Assembly: GCA_016720855.1 (NCBI GenBank) | Contig: JADKJU010000005.1 | Span: forward strand, 434,001 to 498,000 | From: Betaproteobacteria bacterium | GTDB taxonomy: Bacteria > Pseudomonadota > Gammaproteobacteria > Burkholderiales > Usitatibacteraceae | Direction of reading: 5' to 3' | Length of the DNA stretch: 64,000 bases | Notes under the pieces: generated by a model | The model's input: only the letters and a program-made list of their open reading frames with translations | The model's database searches: none | Told to the model about the DNA's origin: nothing | Position numbers and translations under genes: made by a program | Shown: positions 33,124-41,304 of the stretch, piece after piece | How positions within the stretch are numbered: position 1 is the first letter of the stretch | How the letters are laid out: each line of letters opens with the position of its first letter

Positions 33124-33933
33124 TCAATTCGGTCTGGTATCTGAGGGCATGATTCCGTAGCGCTTCATCCGGATCTCGATGAATGCCGGGTTGACCCCAA
33201 AGTGCGGTGCCAAGGCACGGGTAAACGTCCACGTATCGATGTCGTACGTGGCTTCAGTCCAGACGAGCTCCTTGTTTCCGTCGGGGGAGGCAGCAAACAG
33301 CGTGTCTTCGTAACGAATCTCGAGCGCGTACTTCGGCGCCTCCTCTTGGATGACCTGCCAAAGCAAGTCGCGCGGCACCAGGAGGGAGCCCATGAACTCA
33401 TTGGCCCGCCGCTCGGAACGCAGAATGTGCTCAGGCATCGTGCCGGCTTGGCGGTGGAGATGATCTTGCGCATCCGTCGCCAGACGGAAAGCCTGAACCG
33501 GTCGCGAGTCACCGTGATCGAACAGCGACCGCGTGCGGTAGCCCGCGATCAAGCCAGGGCCATCGTAAATCGCATGCCCGAGTTCGTGGGCGGCGGTAGA
33601 CAGCACAAGTTGCGGGCCGACCTGGGTATTGGCTGGGGAAACCGAGATGCTCACCGCCTCGGTCGAGCTGAGCGGCGCGAACTCAAAGACACCCAGGATT
33701 TCGTTGCCATCGTCGTCATGGACGGGTCTGTCCATGTCGACCCAGAGGTCGTAGCTCAAGCCGTTGACGGAGAGCTTGTCGATCGCCTTCAGATCATCGA
33801 GGGTGATGGCCAGCCTGTTGGCTGCCCCCAGCTGCTTGCGAACTTCCGCAGCTACCGCGGCGATCTCGGTGTTCCGGGTGAATTTGAACGGCTCGTGGCG
33901 AATTTGCCGGTAAGAAAGATTCAGAGCGGTCAT
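33124..33933 (-). CDS. ImmA/IrrE-family metallopeptidase
   Basis: 269 aa. Zinc motif HELGH at 116-120 (STAAHELGHAIYDGPG) and the downstream glutamate segment ERRANEFMGSLLVPRDLL are diagnostic. ImmA proteases cleave or inactivate a partner XRE repressor after DNA damage or quorum signals and so trigger induction. The partner gene is 9 bp upstream. The enzyme is cytosolic; no signal peptide. Confidence 0.92.
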   Translation of the reverse strand: MTALNLSYRQIRHEPFKFTRNTEIAAVAAEVRKQLGAANRLAITLDDLKAIDKLSVNGLSYDLWVDMDRPVHDDDGNEILGVFEFAPLSSTEAVSISVSPANTQVGPQLVLSTAAHELGHAIYDGPGLIAGYRTRSLFDHGDSRPVQAFRLATDAQDHLHRQAGTMPEHILRSERRANEFMGSLLVPRDLLWQVIQEEAPKYALEIRYEDTLFAASPDGNKELVWTEATYDIDTWTFTRALAPHFGVNPAFIEIRMKRYGIMPSDTRPN

Positions 33934-33942
33934 GACTTAAGG

Positions 33943-34233
33943 TTACTTTTTCGTTTTTGGGAGGTCTCGGTATAGGCGCACAACAGTCTCGATCTTGGCC
34001 CGCTCTTGCATGTCGGGCGGCAAACGCTCTGCCTCGATAAAGAGCTCATCCGCGTTCATCTTGAGAATCTCGGCAGCCTTCTTAATCAGTTCGTCGGTAG
34101 GGGGCTTTTCCTTGTCGTTTTCGACTCGGGACCAGTACGCCGGACTGATGCCCAGCAACTTGGCGAACTCCGTCAAATTGGGATAGCCCGCCTCCTGCCG
34201 TTTGTTGCGGATGAAGGATCCAAAGGTAACCAT
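33943..34233 (-). CDS. XRE-family phage repressor
   Basis: 96 aa. Cro/C1-type helix-turn-helix: FGSFIRNKRQEAGYPNLTEF, AKLLGISPAYWSRVENDKEK, PPTDELIKKAAEILKMNADE. The start at 34233 lies 7 bp after the operator O2. With ImmA downstream this forms the immunity switch that should keep the leftward replication operon silent. There is no C-terminal LexA-like peptidase domain, which agrees with dependence on ImmA for inactivation. Confidence 0.9.
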   Translation of the reverse strand: MVTFGSFIRNKRQEAGYPNLTEFAKLLGISPAYWSRVENDKEKPPTDELIKKAAEILKMNADELFIEAERLPPDMQERAKIETVVRLYRDLPKTKK

Positions 34234-34240
34234 GAGGCTC

Positions 34241-34257
34241 GTTAAGTGTTTAGTTAA
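34241..34257. promoter_or_regulatory. Repressor operator O2 before the XRE gene
   Basis: On the minus strand TTAACTAAACACTTAAC, 7 bp before the repressor ATG, suitable for autoregulation. Same sequence as O1 except two central bases. Confidence 0.7.
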
Positions 34258-34373
34258 CGCGCAATTTATCAGAAGAATTTGGGGCCTGCAAGTGCACCTC
34301 AACGCCCGTGGGAGACGTCCTTTCACACGGTCCGCCTTGAGAAAAACGGGCAGGTCGGCCGGTATGAACTTCC

Positions 34374-34559
34374 ATGCCCGCCGAACAGCCCCCCGCCCCG
34401 CGCGAGACCTTCAGCGCCACGTACATCGTCGGAGCCATCCTCGCCCTGGGCGTGATCCGTTTGCACGACCGGCGGAGCCGCGAAGATCGACTTGATAGCC
34501 TCACCGAACAGCGCGTTAGTGACGGCGTCCTGACCACCAAGGAGAACGCCAGTGACTAG
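34374..34559 (+). CDS. Possible small protein before DUF2924
   Basis: 61 aa (MPAEQPPAPRETFSATYIVG, then AILALGVIRLHDRRSREDRL). There is a short hydrophobic stretch YIVGAILALGVI, but no clear ribosome site, and the second half of the frame overlaps promoter unit copy 4. It may be only an open frame. Confidence 0.3.
   Translation: MPAEQPPAPRETFSATYIVGAILALGVIRLHDRRSREDRLDSLTEQRVSDGVLTTKENASD
34492..34520 (+). promoter_or_regulatory. Phage promoter unit copy 4
   Basis: TTGATA at 34492-34497, 17-bp spacer ending GAACAGCGC, GTTAGT at 34515-34520, then 31 bp with ACCACCAAGGAG to the GTG at 34552. The leader ACCACCAAGGAG is also found before the DUF3489 gene (7154-7165), 27 kb away. Confidence 0.6.
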
Positions 34560-34998
34560 CAGCGTTGTGGCCCGGGTCGCGGCCCTAAAATCCGCGCCGG
34601 TGAAAGACCTGAAGCAGATGTGGCGCGAACTCTTCCAGCAGGAGCCGCCGCCGTTCAATCGTCGATTCCTTGAAAGCCGCCTGGCCTACCGCATCCAGGA
34701 GCTTGCCTACGGCGGATTGAAGAGAGAGACCATCAAGCGCCTGGAGCGACTGGGCGAGCAGCTGGACGGCGGGAAAGCCACGCTGCGCCGGCGCCGGGTG
34801 GACGGCCGCCCGATAGCCGGGACGCGCCTCATACGCGAATGGGATGGCGTGCGCCACGAGGTGACGGTTGGCATCGACCACTTCGAGTACCAGGGGCGGC
34901 ACTACACGTCGCTCTCGAGTGTCGCACGGGCGATCACGGGCACTCAGTGGAACGGATGGAAGTTCTTCGGGTTTCCGTCGTCGCGAGGCTTTTCATGA
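34552..34998 (+). CDS. DUF2924 domain protein
   Basis: 148 aa from a GTG with AAGGAG upstream. DUF2924 signatures: VKDLKQMWRELFQQEPPPFN, RRFLESRLAYRIQELAYGGL, GTRLIREWDGVRHEVTVGID, and YTSLSSVARAITGTQWNGWK near the end. The last part is a RAMA-like DNA/chromatin-associated fold seen next to many recombinases. It overlaps the recombinase start by 4 bp (ATGA), a conserved pairing in proteobacterial prophages that suggests an accessory role in integration. Confidence 0.9.
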   Translation: MTSSVVARVAALKSAPVKDLKQMWRELFQQEPPPFNRRFLESRLAYRIQELAYGGLKRETIKRLERLGEQLDGGKATLRRRRVDGRPIAGTRLIREWDGVRHEVTVGIDHFEYQGRHYTSLSSVARAITGTQWNGWKFFGFPSSRGFS

Positions 34999-36359
34999 CG
35001 GCGCCGCGGAAACTCTGCTGCGCGATCTACACCCGCAAGTCCACCGATGAAGGGCTCGAGCAGAACTTCAATTCATTGGACGCTCAGCGCGACGCTTGCG
35101 AGAACTACATCGCCAGCCAGAAATCTGAAGGCTGGCTGATGCTGCGGGAACGCTACGACGATGGTGGCTTCTCGGGCGGCAACATGGAGCGGCCTGGCCT
35201 CAAGCAGCTGCTGGCTGACGTTCGCCGAGGGATGGTCGACATCATCGTCGTCTACAAGATCGACCGGCTGTCGCGGTCGCTGGCCGACTTTGCGAAGCTG
35301 GTCGAGATATTCGACGAGCACAAGGTGACTTTCGTTTCCGTCACCCAGGCCTTCAACACGACAACCTCGATGGGGCGGCTCACGCTCAACATCCTCCTAT
35401 CGTTCGCACAGTTCGAGCGCGAGCTCTCCGGCGAACGGGTGCGCGACAAAATCGCCGCCTCACGGCAGCGCGGCATGTGGATGGGAGGCATGCCCCCCCT
35501 GGGCTACGACGTCATCGAGCGGAAACTTTTTCCCAACTCGGAAGAGGCGAGAATCGTCCGGGAAATGTTCACCCGCTTCGCGCAGGTGCCCTCCATGGCC
35601 ACCTTGGTGAGGGATCTCCGCGCCCGAGGGATCACTACTAAGGCCTGGACGACCGCGACGGGGAAGGTCCGAACTGGGCGGCTCGTCGACAAGGGATTCA
35701 TCTACAAGATCTTCAACAACCCTGTGTATATCGGTATCGCCGCTCACAAGGGGCGACACTTTCCGGGAGAGCACGACGCGATTGTGGATAAGGCTCTTTG
35801 GGACCAGGTCCACGAGCACCTTACCAACGGCGACTCTCTCAAGAAGGCCTGGCGGAGCGCCCGCATCTCCAAGCCGGAGACCATGTCGAAGGCGCCTTCC
35901 CTACTTCGCGGGCTGCTGTATTCCGACCAGGGACGAGCATTCACGCCGGGTTACACGGTCAAAGGCGCTAAGTACTACCGTTACTACATCAATACGCAGG
36001 CCATAAAGCAGGGCGCCGCCACCTGCGAGGTTCGCCGAATGCCCGCGGGCGAGATCGAGACCGTTGTCGTGGAGAAGCTCCGCCACATACTGAGCGCGCC
36101 GGAAGTCCTAGCCCACGCCGTTCGAGAGGTTAGTCTCCAGCGACCTGACATTGGCGAGGCCGCCGCGATTGAGGCGCTTCGGTCTGTGGATCTCGTCTGG
36201 AATGAGCTCTTCCCCGCCGAGCAGGCCCGCATCATCCACACCTTGGTCGAGCGAATCACCGTGCGCCCGGACGGTATCAGTATCAAGTGGAAGGCGGATG
36301 GGCTCACCAAACTGTTGCGTGACACCCTCGCGCCAGCACAAATGAAGAAGGCCGCATGA
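34995..36359 (+). CDS. Large serine recombinase (phage integrase)
   Basis: 454 aa. Resolvase catalytic domain at 1-150 with nucleophile segment IYTRKSTDEGLEQNFNSLDA (Ser in RKST), YDDGGFSGGNMERPGLKQLL, VYKIDRLSRSLADF and FNTTTSMGRLTLNILLSFAQ. The Recombinase domain (GYDVIERKLFPNSEEARIVR) and the zinc-ribbon domain region follow. It would integrate and, with a partner, excise the prophage. Being near the right edge of phage genes, the attachment site is probably within the next few hundred bases. Confidence 0.93.
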   Translation: MTAPRKLCCAIYTRKSTDEGLEQNFNSLDAQRDACENYIASQKSEGWLMLRERYDDGGFSGGNMERPGLKQLLADVRRGMVDIIVVYKIDRLSRSLADFAKLVEIFDEHKVTFVSVTQAFNTTTSMGRLTLNILLSFAQFERELSGERVRDKIAASRQRGMWMGGMPPLGYDVIERKLFPNSEEARIVREMFTRFAQVPSMATLVRDLRARGITTKAWTTATGKVRTGRLVDKGFIYKIFNNPVYIGIAAHKGRHFPGEHDAIVDKALWDQVHEHLTNGDSLKKAWRSARISKPETMSKAPSLLRGLLYSDQGRAFTPGYTVKGAKYYRYYINTQAIKQGAATCEVRRMPAGEIETVVVEKLRHILSAPEVLAHAVREVSLQRPDIGEAAAIEALRSVDLVWNELFPAEQARIIHTLVERITVRPDGISIKWKADGLTKLLRDTLAPAQMKKAA

Positions 36360-36757
36360 CCGATTACATGCCATTGAGCAGGTCGACTGAAGTCCGGATG
36401 AGTTTCCGGCGCCGCGGCGGCAAGGTCGCAATTGTGCTGCCAGACGGTTCTCGCGCCGCGACACAGCAAGAAGCCACCGTCGACAACACCATGATTAAGG
36501 TCCTCGCCAGAGCCTTCCGGTGGCAGCGCCTAATGAATGACGGGACCTATACCAGCATGGATGAGATGGCAGCGGCCGAGAAGATCAGCCCGTCATACAT
36601 CAGCCGCATACTGCGGCTGACTTACCTCTCCCCCACCATCGTCCAGGCGATCCTCGACGGGCAACATCCAGCCCACCTAACGATGAAGGACCTCCTGGTA
36701 CCCTTCCCGCTCGAATGGAAGGCGCAGGCGGAATGCCTTTCCTGGCCCCGACAATAA
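36356..36757 (+). CDS. HTH protein coupled to the recombinase
   Basis: 133 aa overlapping the recombinase stop (ATGA). The central helix-turn-helix TSMDEMAAAEKISPSYISRI is followed by LRLTYLSPTIVQAILDGQHP. Proteins of this kind regularly follow DUF2924-recombinase pairs and may act as a directionality factor or regulator; that role is inferred from context. It is the last gene that looks like phage. Confidence 0.8.
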   Translation: MTDYMPLSRSTEVRMSFRRRGGKVAIVLPDGSRAATQQEATVDNTMIKVLARAFRWQRLMNDGTYTSMDEMAAAEKISPSYISRILRLTYLSPTIVQAILDGQHPAHLTMKDLLVPFPLEWKAQAECLSWPRQ

Positions 36758-36844
36758 TCCCCCGGGGGGCCCACCTGAAAGGGCCGGCGAGTTACTATAA
36801 TTTTCCCATCGAATACTTCACGCATACCGAGGCCCTCCCCCACC

Positions 36845-37765
36845 ATGGCGGAGACTGCTAGGACGTCCGGAGACCATGTCGTGAGTCCGTGGCTCGAGTT
36901 TCTTGTCGAAAAGCCGGTAGATACTCGCATCGAAGTAGGTGCGTACGAGTATTTGTGGCAGTTGCCCCATACGAGTACGAAGAGTCTGGCCGAGCTATTT
37001 GAATCAAATCCAGGTCGACTGCCTTCAGACCTTGTTGATAGCGACCTCGCAGAGAAGGTTGCTGACCAGGTCTTAGAGCATTTTGCAAAGCGGCAAATCA
37101 AGCGATTTGGCGTACGCATTCATGGGTCGGCTGACTATCCATCGCGGCTTCGAGACGCAAAAGACCCCGTCGAGTTCCTATATTTTCTTGGATCCTGGGA
37201 ACTGGCTGAGGCGCCCCGCAGAGTGGCCGTTGTCGGCACGCGCCAAATAACCCGGGAAGGAGCAGCCCGAACCCGCAAGCTTGTGCGGGCACTCGTCGAA
37301 CATGACTTCACCATCGTCTCCGGCTTGGCCCAAGGCGTCGACACCATCGCCCACGAAACGGCGTTGGAAATGGGAGGGCGCACGGTCGCGGTAATTGGCA
37401 CGCCCATTTCGGAGGTGTACCCGAAGGAGAACGCCGAACTTCAGCGGCGGATTGCGTCTGAGTATTTGCTCGTAAGTCAGGTACCAGTGCTCCGTTATCA
37501 GTCCCAAGGGCCAAACTGGAATCGCCTGTTCTTTCCCGAGCGCAACAAGACAATGTCGGCCCTAACCGATGCCACAATCATTGTCGAAGCCGGAGAAACT
37601 TCGGGCACCTTGATTCAAGCCAAAGCTGCTCTCGAGCAAGGGCGAAAACTCTTCATTCTGGAGAGCAACTTCGACAATTCCTCGATCACGTGGCCGGCGA
37701 AATTCGAGAAGCTTGGCGCAATTCGCGTTCGTGACTTTTCCGATATCGAGCGCGAGTTTGCCTGA
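36845..37765 (+). CDS. DprA/Smf-like nucleotide- or ssDNA-binding protein
   Basis: 306 aa. Rossmann-like DprA core: GSADYPSRLRD, VAVVGTRQITREGAARTRKL, FTIVSGLAQGVDTIAHETAL, GRTVAVIGTPI, FFPERNKTMSALTDATIIVE, AGETSGTLIQAKAALEQGRK. The N-terminal 100 residues differ from housekeeping DprA and the C-terminal winged helix is absent. It is followed after 2 bp by a phosphoribosyltransferase gene. DprA-like plus PRTase pairs have been proposed as nucleotide-centred conflict modules, so defence is more likely than natural transformation. TATAAT at 36796-36801 is a possible -10 box. Confidence 0.85.
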   Translation: MAETARTSGDHVVSPWLEFLVEKPVDTRIEVGAYEYLWQLPHTSTKSLAELFESNPGRLPSDLVDSDLAEKVADQVLEHFAKRQIKRFGVRIHGSADYPSRLRDAKDPVEFLYFLGSWELAEAPRRVAVVGTRQITREGAARTRKLVRALVEHDFTIVSGLAQGVDTIAHETALEMGGRTVAVIGTPISEVYPKENAELQRRIASEYLLVSQVPVLRYQSQGPNWNRLFFPERNKTMSALTDATIIVEAGETSGTLIQAKAALEQGRKLFILESNFDNSSITWPAKFEKLGAIRVRDFSDIEREFA

Positions 37766-37767
37766 TC

Positions 37768-37995
37768 ATGCCAATGCCCACGCGCATAACGGTTGTGGGC
37801 GACCTCGAGCGTGGTGATCATTATTACCTCCCTCAAGACGCGCCCTGTTACTTCTGGGGTGAGTACACGCCCGCGAAGCACGTTGATGGCCTGCCGTGGG
37901 AGTATTCGGCAACCAACAAGCTGATCTACAACCTGAAGAAGAAGATGGACCGCCGAGGTCTACCTGAGTGGCGCCACAAGATCGACGCCATTGAC
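37768..37995 (+). pseudogene. Phosphoribosyltransferase-like gene, 5' part (cut by IS21)
   Basis: 76 codons: MPMPTRITVVGDLERGDHYY, then CYFWGEYTPAKHVDGLPWEY, LIYNLKKKMDRRGLPEWRHK. They end in codons for IDAID where the IS begins. Removing the element and one target copy joins this in frame to the 3' part at 40589. The whole product would be 223 aa. The gene lies 2 bp after the DprA-like gene and must have been co-transcribed with it. Confidence 0.85.
37990..37995. repeat. Left target-site duplication of the IS21 element
   Basis: ATTGAC, repeated exactly at 40583-40588 on the other side of the element. Confidence 0.9.
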
Positions 37996-38111
37996 TGCGG
38001 ATTCCGGTGAAGTCGGGCCGGCGTTCCGGCGGAAGCCGGGCCATCGTTCCGGTCGATGCCGGGCCGTGGCGTGATGCGGGTAGCGCACTGTCGCTGAGTT
38101 GATGGGAGACG

Positions 38112-38877
38112 TCAATGTGCCTTGGTGCGTGTTGGTGGTTTCGGGTTGGTGGTCTTCTGCTTTCGCATCGAGTCGCCCTTGAGGGCGAGGCGATAGCTGT
38201 TGTGAACGAGCCGGTCGAGGATTGCGTCGGCAAGGGTGGGGTCGGCCAGGTGCGTGTGCCACTGTTCGACGGGCAGTTGGCTGGTGACGATGGTGGAGCG
38301 GCGGTCATAGCGGTCGTCGAAGATTTCCAGGAGGTCGCGCTTGGTCTGCTCGGCGAGCGGGGTGAGGCCGAAGTCGTCGAGGACCAGGAGGTCGACCTTG
38401 GCCAGGAGCTTGAGGAAGGCGGAGCGGTTTTGCAGCGCGTGATAGCGGGCGAGTTCATCGACGAGCCGCGGCAGGCGGAAGAAGCGCACCGAGAAGTCCG
38501 CACGGCAGGCCGAGTGGGCGAGCGCGCAGCCCAGGAAGCTCTTTCCGACGCCGGTGGGCCCGGTGATGAGCACGTTCAAGTGTTCGGCGATCCAGGCCAG
38601 GTCGCGCACCCGGACCATGGCGCCGGGGTCGAGGCCGCGAAGGGCGCTCGTGTCCATGTCCTCGATGACGGCGCCCTGCGGCAAGCGAGCCCAGCGCAGG
38701 CGCTGTGCCAGGCGAGCCGAACCGCGCTCGGTGATCTCGTGCTGGATCATGAGCCCGAGGCGCTCCTCGAAGGTAAGTTGCGAACGATCCGGGGTGCACA
38801 GTTGCTGCTCAAGGGGCGGCGGCCATGCCGCGCAGGCGCAGTTGCTGGAGTTGCTCGACGAGCGGTTGGGTCAGCAT
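38112..38877 (-). pseudogene. istB: IstB helper ATPase, frameshifted near the N-terminus
   Basis: The native start is ATG 38877 (MLTQPLVEQLQQLRLRGMAA), but the frame closes at a TGA about 22 codons in. The rest (LTFEERLGLMIQHEITERGS; P-loop ITGPTGVGKSFLG; LLVLDDFGLTPL; DRLVHNSYRLALKGDSMRK) continues in another frame to 38112. One extra C in a CCCC run after GCCGCCGC explains it. IstB is the AAA+ target-selection partner of IstA. A protein starting at the internal ATG 38750 (212 aa) would lack the N-terminal IstA-contact region. Confidence 0.8.
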
Positions 38878-40406
38878 CGATGTCCTCTGGGGTGGGTGAC
38901 GGGCCTACTGGAAGTACTTCTCGCCGCGCACGTTGTCGTGCTCCAGGGGAGCGCGGCCTGGGCGGGCGGGGCGGGCGCGGGCGTGTTGATGAGCGTTCGA
39001 AGCGAGCGGTAGCTGAAGCTGCGGATCGCAACCGCCCGCGTGGCGGCCCCCTCGAGCGCCTCGGGGCTGAAGTCGCGCGCAAGGCGAAGGATCCCCAGGC
39101 TCGAGCGCAGGCACTCCTCGGGATGGCGCCTGCGGTGCAGTTGCTCGGTGAGCACCTCGGCGGTGGCCGGTCCGATGGCCAAGGCGCGCTGCATCAAGCG
39201 CTCGTGGGTGAGGTCGATGACGGCGCTGTGCCGCTCGGGACGATGATCGGCGAGGGTCACGAACTGCCCGCGCGAGGGCGCACGCAGGTGCGTGGCGACC
39301 AGGTGCTGGCGATGGAAGATCTCAATCACACGCGCGCTCAGGCGTACCTCGACCGTGCGTCCGACCAGCTTGTAAGGCACGGAGTAGTAGGCGCGCTCGA
39401 CCTCGACGTGATAGTCCAGGTGCACCTTGGCCTTCTTCCAGGTGGCGAATTCGTAAGGCCTGTGCGGAAGCGGGCGCAGCGCCGCACGCTCGATGTCGGC
39501 AAACAGGCTCGCGCGGCACCCTTCGCGCTTCTTGAAGGGGCGAGCGTTGAGATCGGCCACGAGGAGCGCGATCGCGGCATTGAGTTCGCCAAGCGAGAAG
39601 AACGTCCGGTTACGAAGACGGGCAAGGATCCAGCGCTCGACCACCAGCACGCCCGCCTCGACCTTGGCCTTGTCGCGGGGCTTTCGCACCCGCGCCGGCA
39701 GAATCGCCACCGCGTAGTGCTCGGCGAAGTCCTGGTAGGCGGGATTCAAGTCCGGCTCGTAGCGGTGCGCCTTGTGGACGGCGCTCTTCAGGTTGTCGGG
39801 CACGAGGGCACGAGGAACGCCGCCGAGGAATTCCAGAGTGCGCACCTGGGAGCCCAGCCAATCGGGCAACGCCTGCGTCCAGGTCGCTTCCGCATAGGTG
39901 TAGCTGCTCGCGCCCAGGACGGCCACGAAGATCTGGGCCGCGCGCAGCTCCCCGCTCGTGCGATCCACGACCGGCATCGTCTGCCCGGCGTAATCGAGGA
40001 AGAGCTTGTCGCCGGGAACGTGGTTCTGGCGCAGGACCAGATCCTGGTTGGCGAGCCAGCGCCGGTACTGGTCGCAGAAGACGCTGTACTGCCAGCCATC
40101 GGGGAGCCTCGCCTTGTACTCCTGCCAGAGCAATTGCCGCGTCACCCCGGGGCGCTTGAGCTCGGCATGCAGAAACGCGAAGTCCGGCTGCGGGGTGCGA
40201 GACAGCGGCACCTCGCGCTGGTAGAGCCGCGCCTGAAGGCCCGCCTCGTCAAGCCCGGCCGGCAGCGGCCAGCCCACGCCCGCCGCGTGCGCGCGGCGCA
40301 GGCACTCCTGCACCGTCGAACGGGCGCTCCCGACGGCCGCGGCAATCTCGCGGTCGCTCAGACGGACTTCAAACTTGAGACGCAGAACCTCTCGGATCTT
40401 CCGCAT
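38871..40406 (-). CDS. istA: IstA transposase (IS21), C-terminus frameshifted
   Basis: Start at ATG 40406 with GAGG upstream. HTH (SDREIAAAVGSARSTVQECL), then the DDE integrase core: LFLDYAGQTMPVVD, VPDNLKSAVHKAHRYEP, KVEAGVLVVERWILARLRN, and the beta-barrel VHLDYHVEVERAYYSVPYKL. The last codons as read give PWSTTTCAARS..., but the +1 frame gives the expected IS21 ending LEHDNVRGEKYFQ with a stop at 38905, so one C has been lost from a C-run near 38950. The core is intact; activity may be kept. Confidence 0.88.
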   Translation of the reverse strand: MRKIREVLRLKFEVRLSDREIAAAVGSARSTVQECLRRAHAAGVGWPLPAGLDEAGLQARLYQREVPLSRTPQPDFAFLHAELKRPGVTRQLLWQEYKARLPDGWQYSVFCDQYRRWLANQDLVLRQNHVPGDKLFLDYAGQTMPVVDRTSGELRAAQIFVAVLGASSYTYAEATWTQALPDWLGSQVRTLEFLGGVPRALVPDNLKSAVHKAHRYEPDLNPAYQDFAEHYAVAILPARVRKPRDKAKVEAGVLVVERWILARLRNRTFFSLGELNAAIALLVADLNARPFKKREGCRASLFADIERAALRPLPHRPYEFATWKKAKVHLDYHVEVERAYYSVPYKLVGRTVEVRLSARVIEIFHRQHLVATHLRAPSRGQFVTLADHRPERHSAVIDLTHERLMQRALAIGPATAEVLTEQLHRRRHPEECLRSSLGILRLARDFSPEALEGAATRAVAIRSFSYRSLRTLINTPAPAPPAQAALPWSTTTCAARSTSSRPVTHPRGHRC

Positions 40407-40582
40407 GGGTAACCTCGGTTGCGCCACCGCCGGACTCCTTCCAGATGGGAAAGGAGCCCACGGTAGCCCTGGTTACCCGCATCACCCCCGGCCGGCATGG
40501 ACCGGAACGCTGGCCCGGCATGCTCCGGAATGGTGGCCCGGCATGCTCCGGAACGCTGGCCCGGCATGGACCGGAATCCGCA

Positions 40583-40588
40583 ATTGAC
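40583..40588. repeat. Right target-site duplication of the IS21 element
   Basis: ATTGAC, identical to 37990-37995. Confidence 0.9.
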
Positions 40589-41032
40589 TCCGCGGCGACG
40601 GGTTTTGCTGGAATGTGGAAATGGAAAACGCTCCACGAGCAACATCGGGTTGCGCTGGTACCCATTCCACCCTCTAAGGCGCGGACCGATCCTATGTTCG
40701 ATCCGAGAATGCTAGACATGCTGAACGCCGTCGCGATCAAGGTAGGGCTGCCGCTCGACATCCGGGATTGCCTCAGTTTCAGTGGAGCGTATGCAGCCAG
40801 CCACGACTCTGAAGACCGCCCCTCACCTGATCAGCTTTTCAATGAGCTTACTTTCGACCCGGTTAACGGGAAGCCTGACTCGCGCCCAGGTCTGATCTTT
40901 TTGTTTGACGACCTGTTGACCACCGGCGCTCATTACGTGGCCGTTAGCCGCAAGCTAAACGAGCACTTCCCTGACGTGAAGGTCGTCGGGAATTTCATCG
41001 CCAGGCGCTGCTTCCCAAATCCTTTCCTGTAG
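40589..41032 (+). pseudogene. Phosphoribosyltransferase-like gene, 3' part (cut by IS21)
   Basis: 148 codons including stop. It continues the frame from 37995: SAATGFAGMWKWKTLHEQHR, VALVPIPPSKARTDPMFDPR, and the PRPP-binding motif LIFLFDDLLTTGAHYVA. The VPIPPSKA and DDLLTTGAH motifs place it with ComF/PRTase-like proteins. Separated from its start by the element, it can be expressed only if a new start and promoter are supplied by the IS end. Confidence 0.85.
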
Positions 41033-41304
41033 CGAACGTAGGGCGGCGGTGTTTGCTAACACCGCCATTAGGAAGCCGAACATCTGACGGGAGTGATGGC
41101 ACCTGCCAGCGGTCAAGCGTACCGTCCCGCCAAGCGCCTCCTACATTTGCGCCACCAAAGTCCGGGCTAGCTATCCGATCTCAATGCTGCTTTTCGATTA
41201 GGCTCACCCAGTGAGCCGATCAACCGGTATATGTTGACGTTTTGGCAATACACTTTTAACCCGTTGTTTTTAAAGACCCTTACACCCCCTCTGGCTTTGG
41301 CAGA
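41033..41304. other. Gap before the type I restriction operon
   Basis: 272 bp, no gene seen. TTGACG at 41235 followed by an AT-rich stretch (ACACTTTTAAC) may be the promoter for the restriction operon, about 50 bp before the first start codon. The lower GC agrees with transferred DNA. Confidence 0.4.

Larger units (their letters stand above)
37996..40582. mobile_element. IS21-family insertion sequence
   Basis: 2587 bp. Ends are inverted: left TGCGGATTCCGG, right CCGGAATCCGCA, flanked by the 6-bp duplication ATTGAC. Inside each end are repeated blocks of the type GCCGGGCC...TTCCGG (left) and CCGGCATG...CCGGAA (right, four copies from about 40491), likely IstA-binding sites. It carries istA and istB on the minus strand. 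The intact duplication points to a recent insertion, although both genes now have frame defects. Confidence 0.93.

Noticed and set aside
38115..40412. Very long rightward open frame opposite the IS21 genes
   Set aside because: It is antisense to istA/istB in GC-rich DNA, and its composition (Gly/Val/Ala/Arg-rich) is that of a shadow frame.
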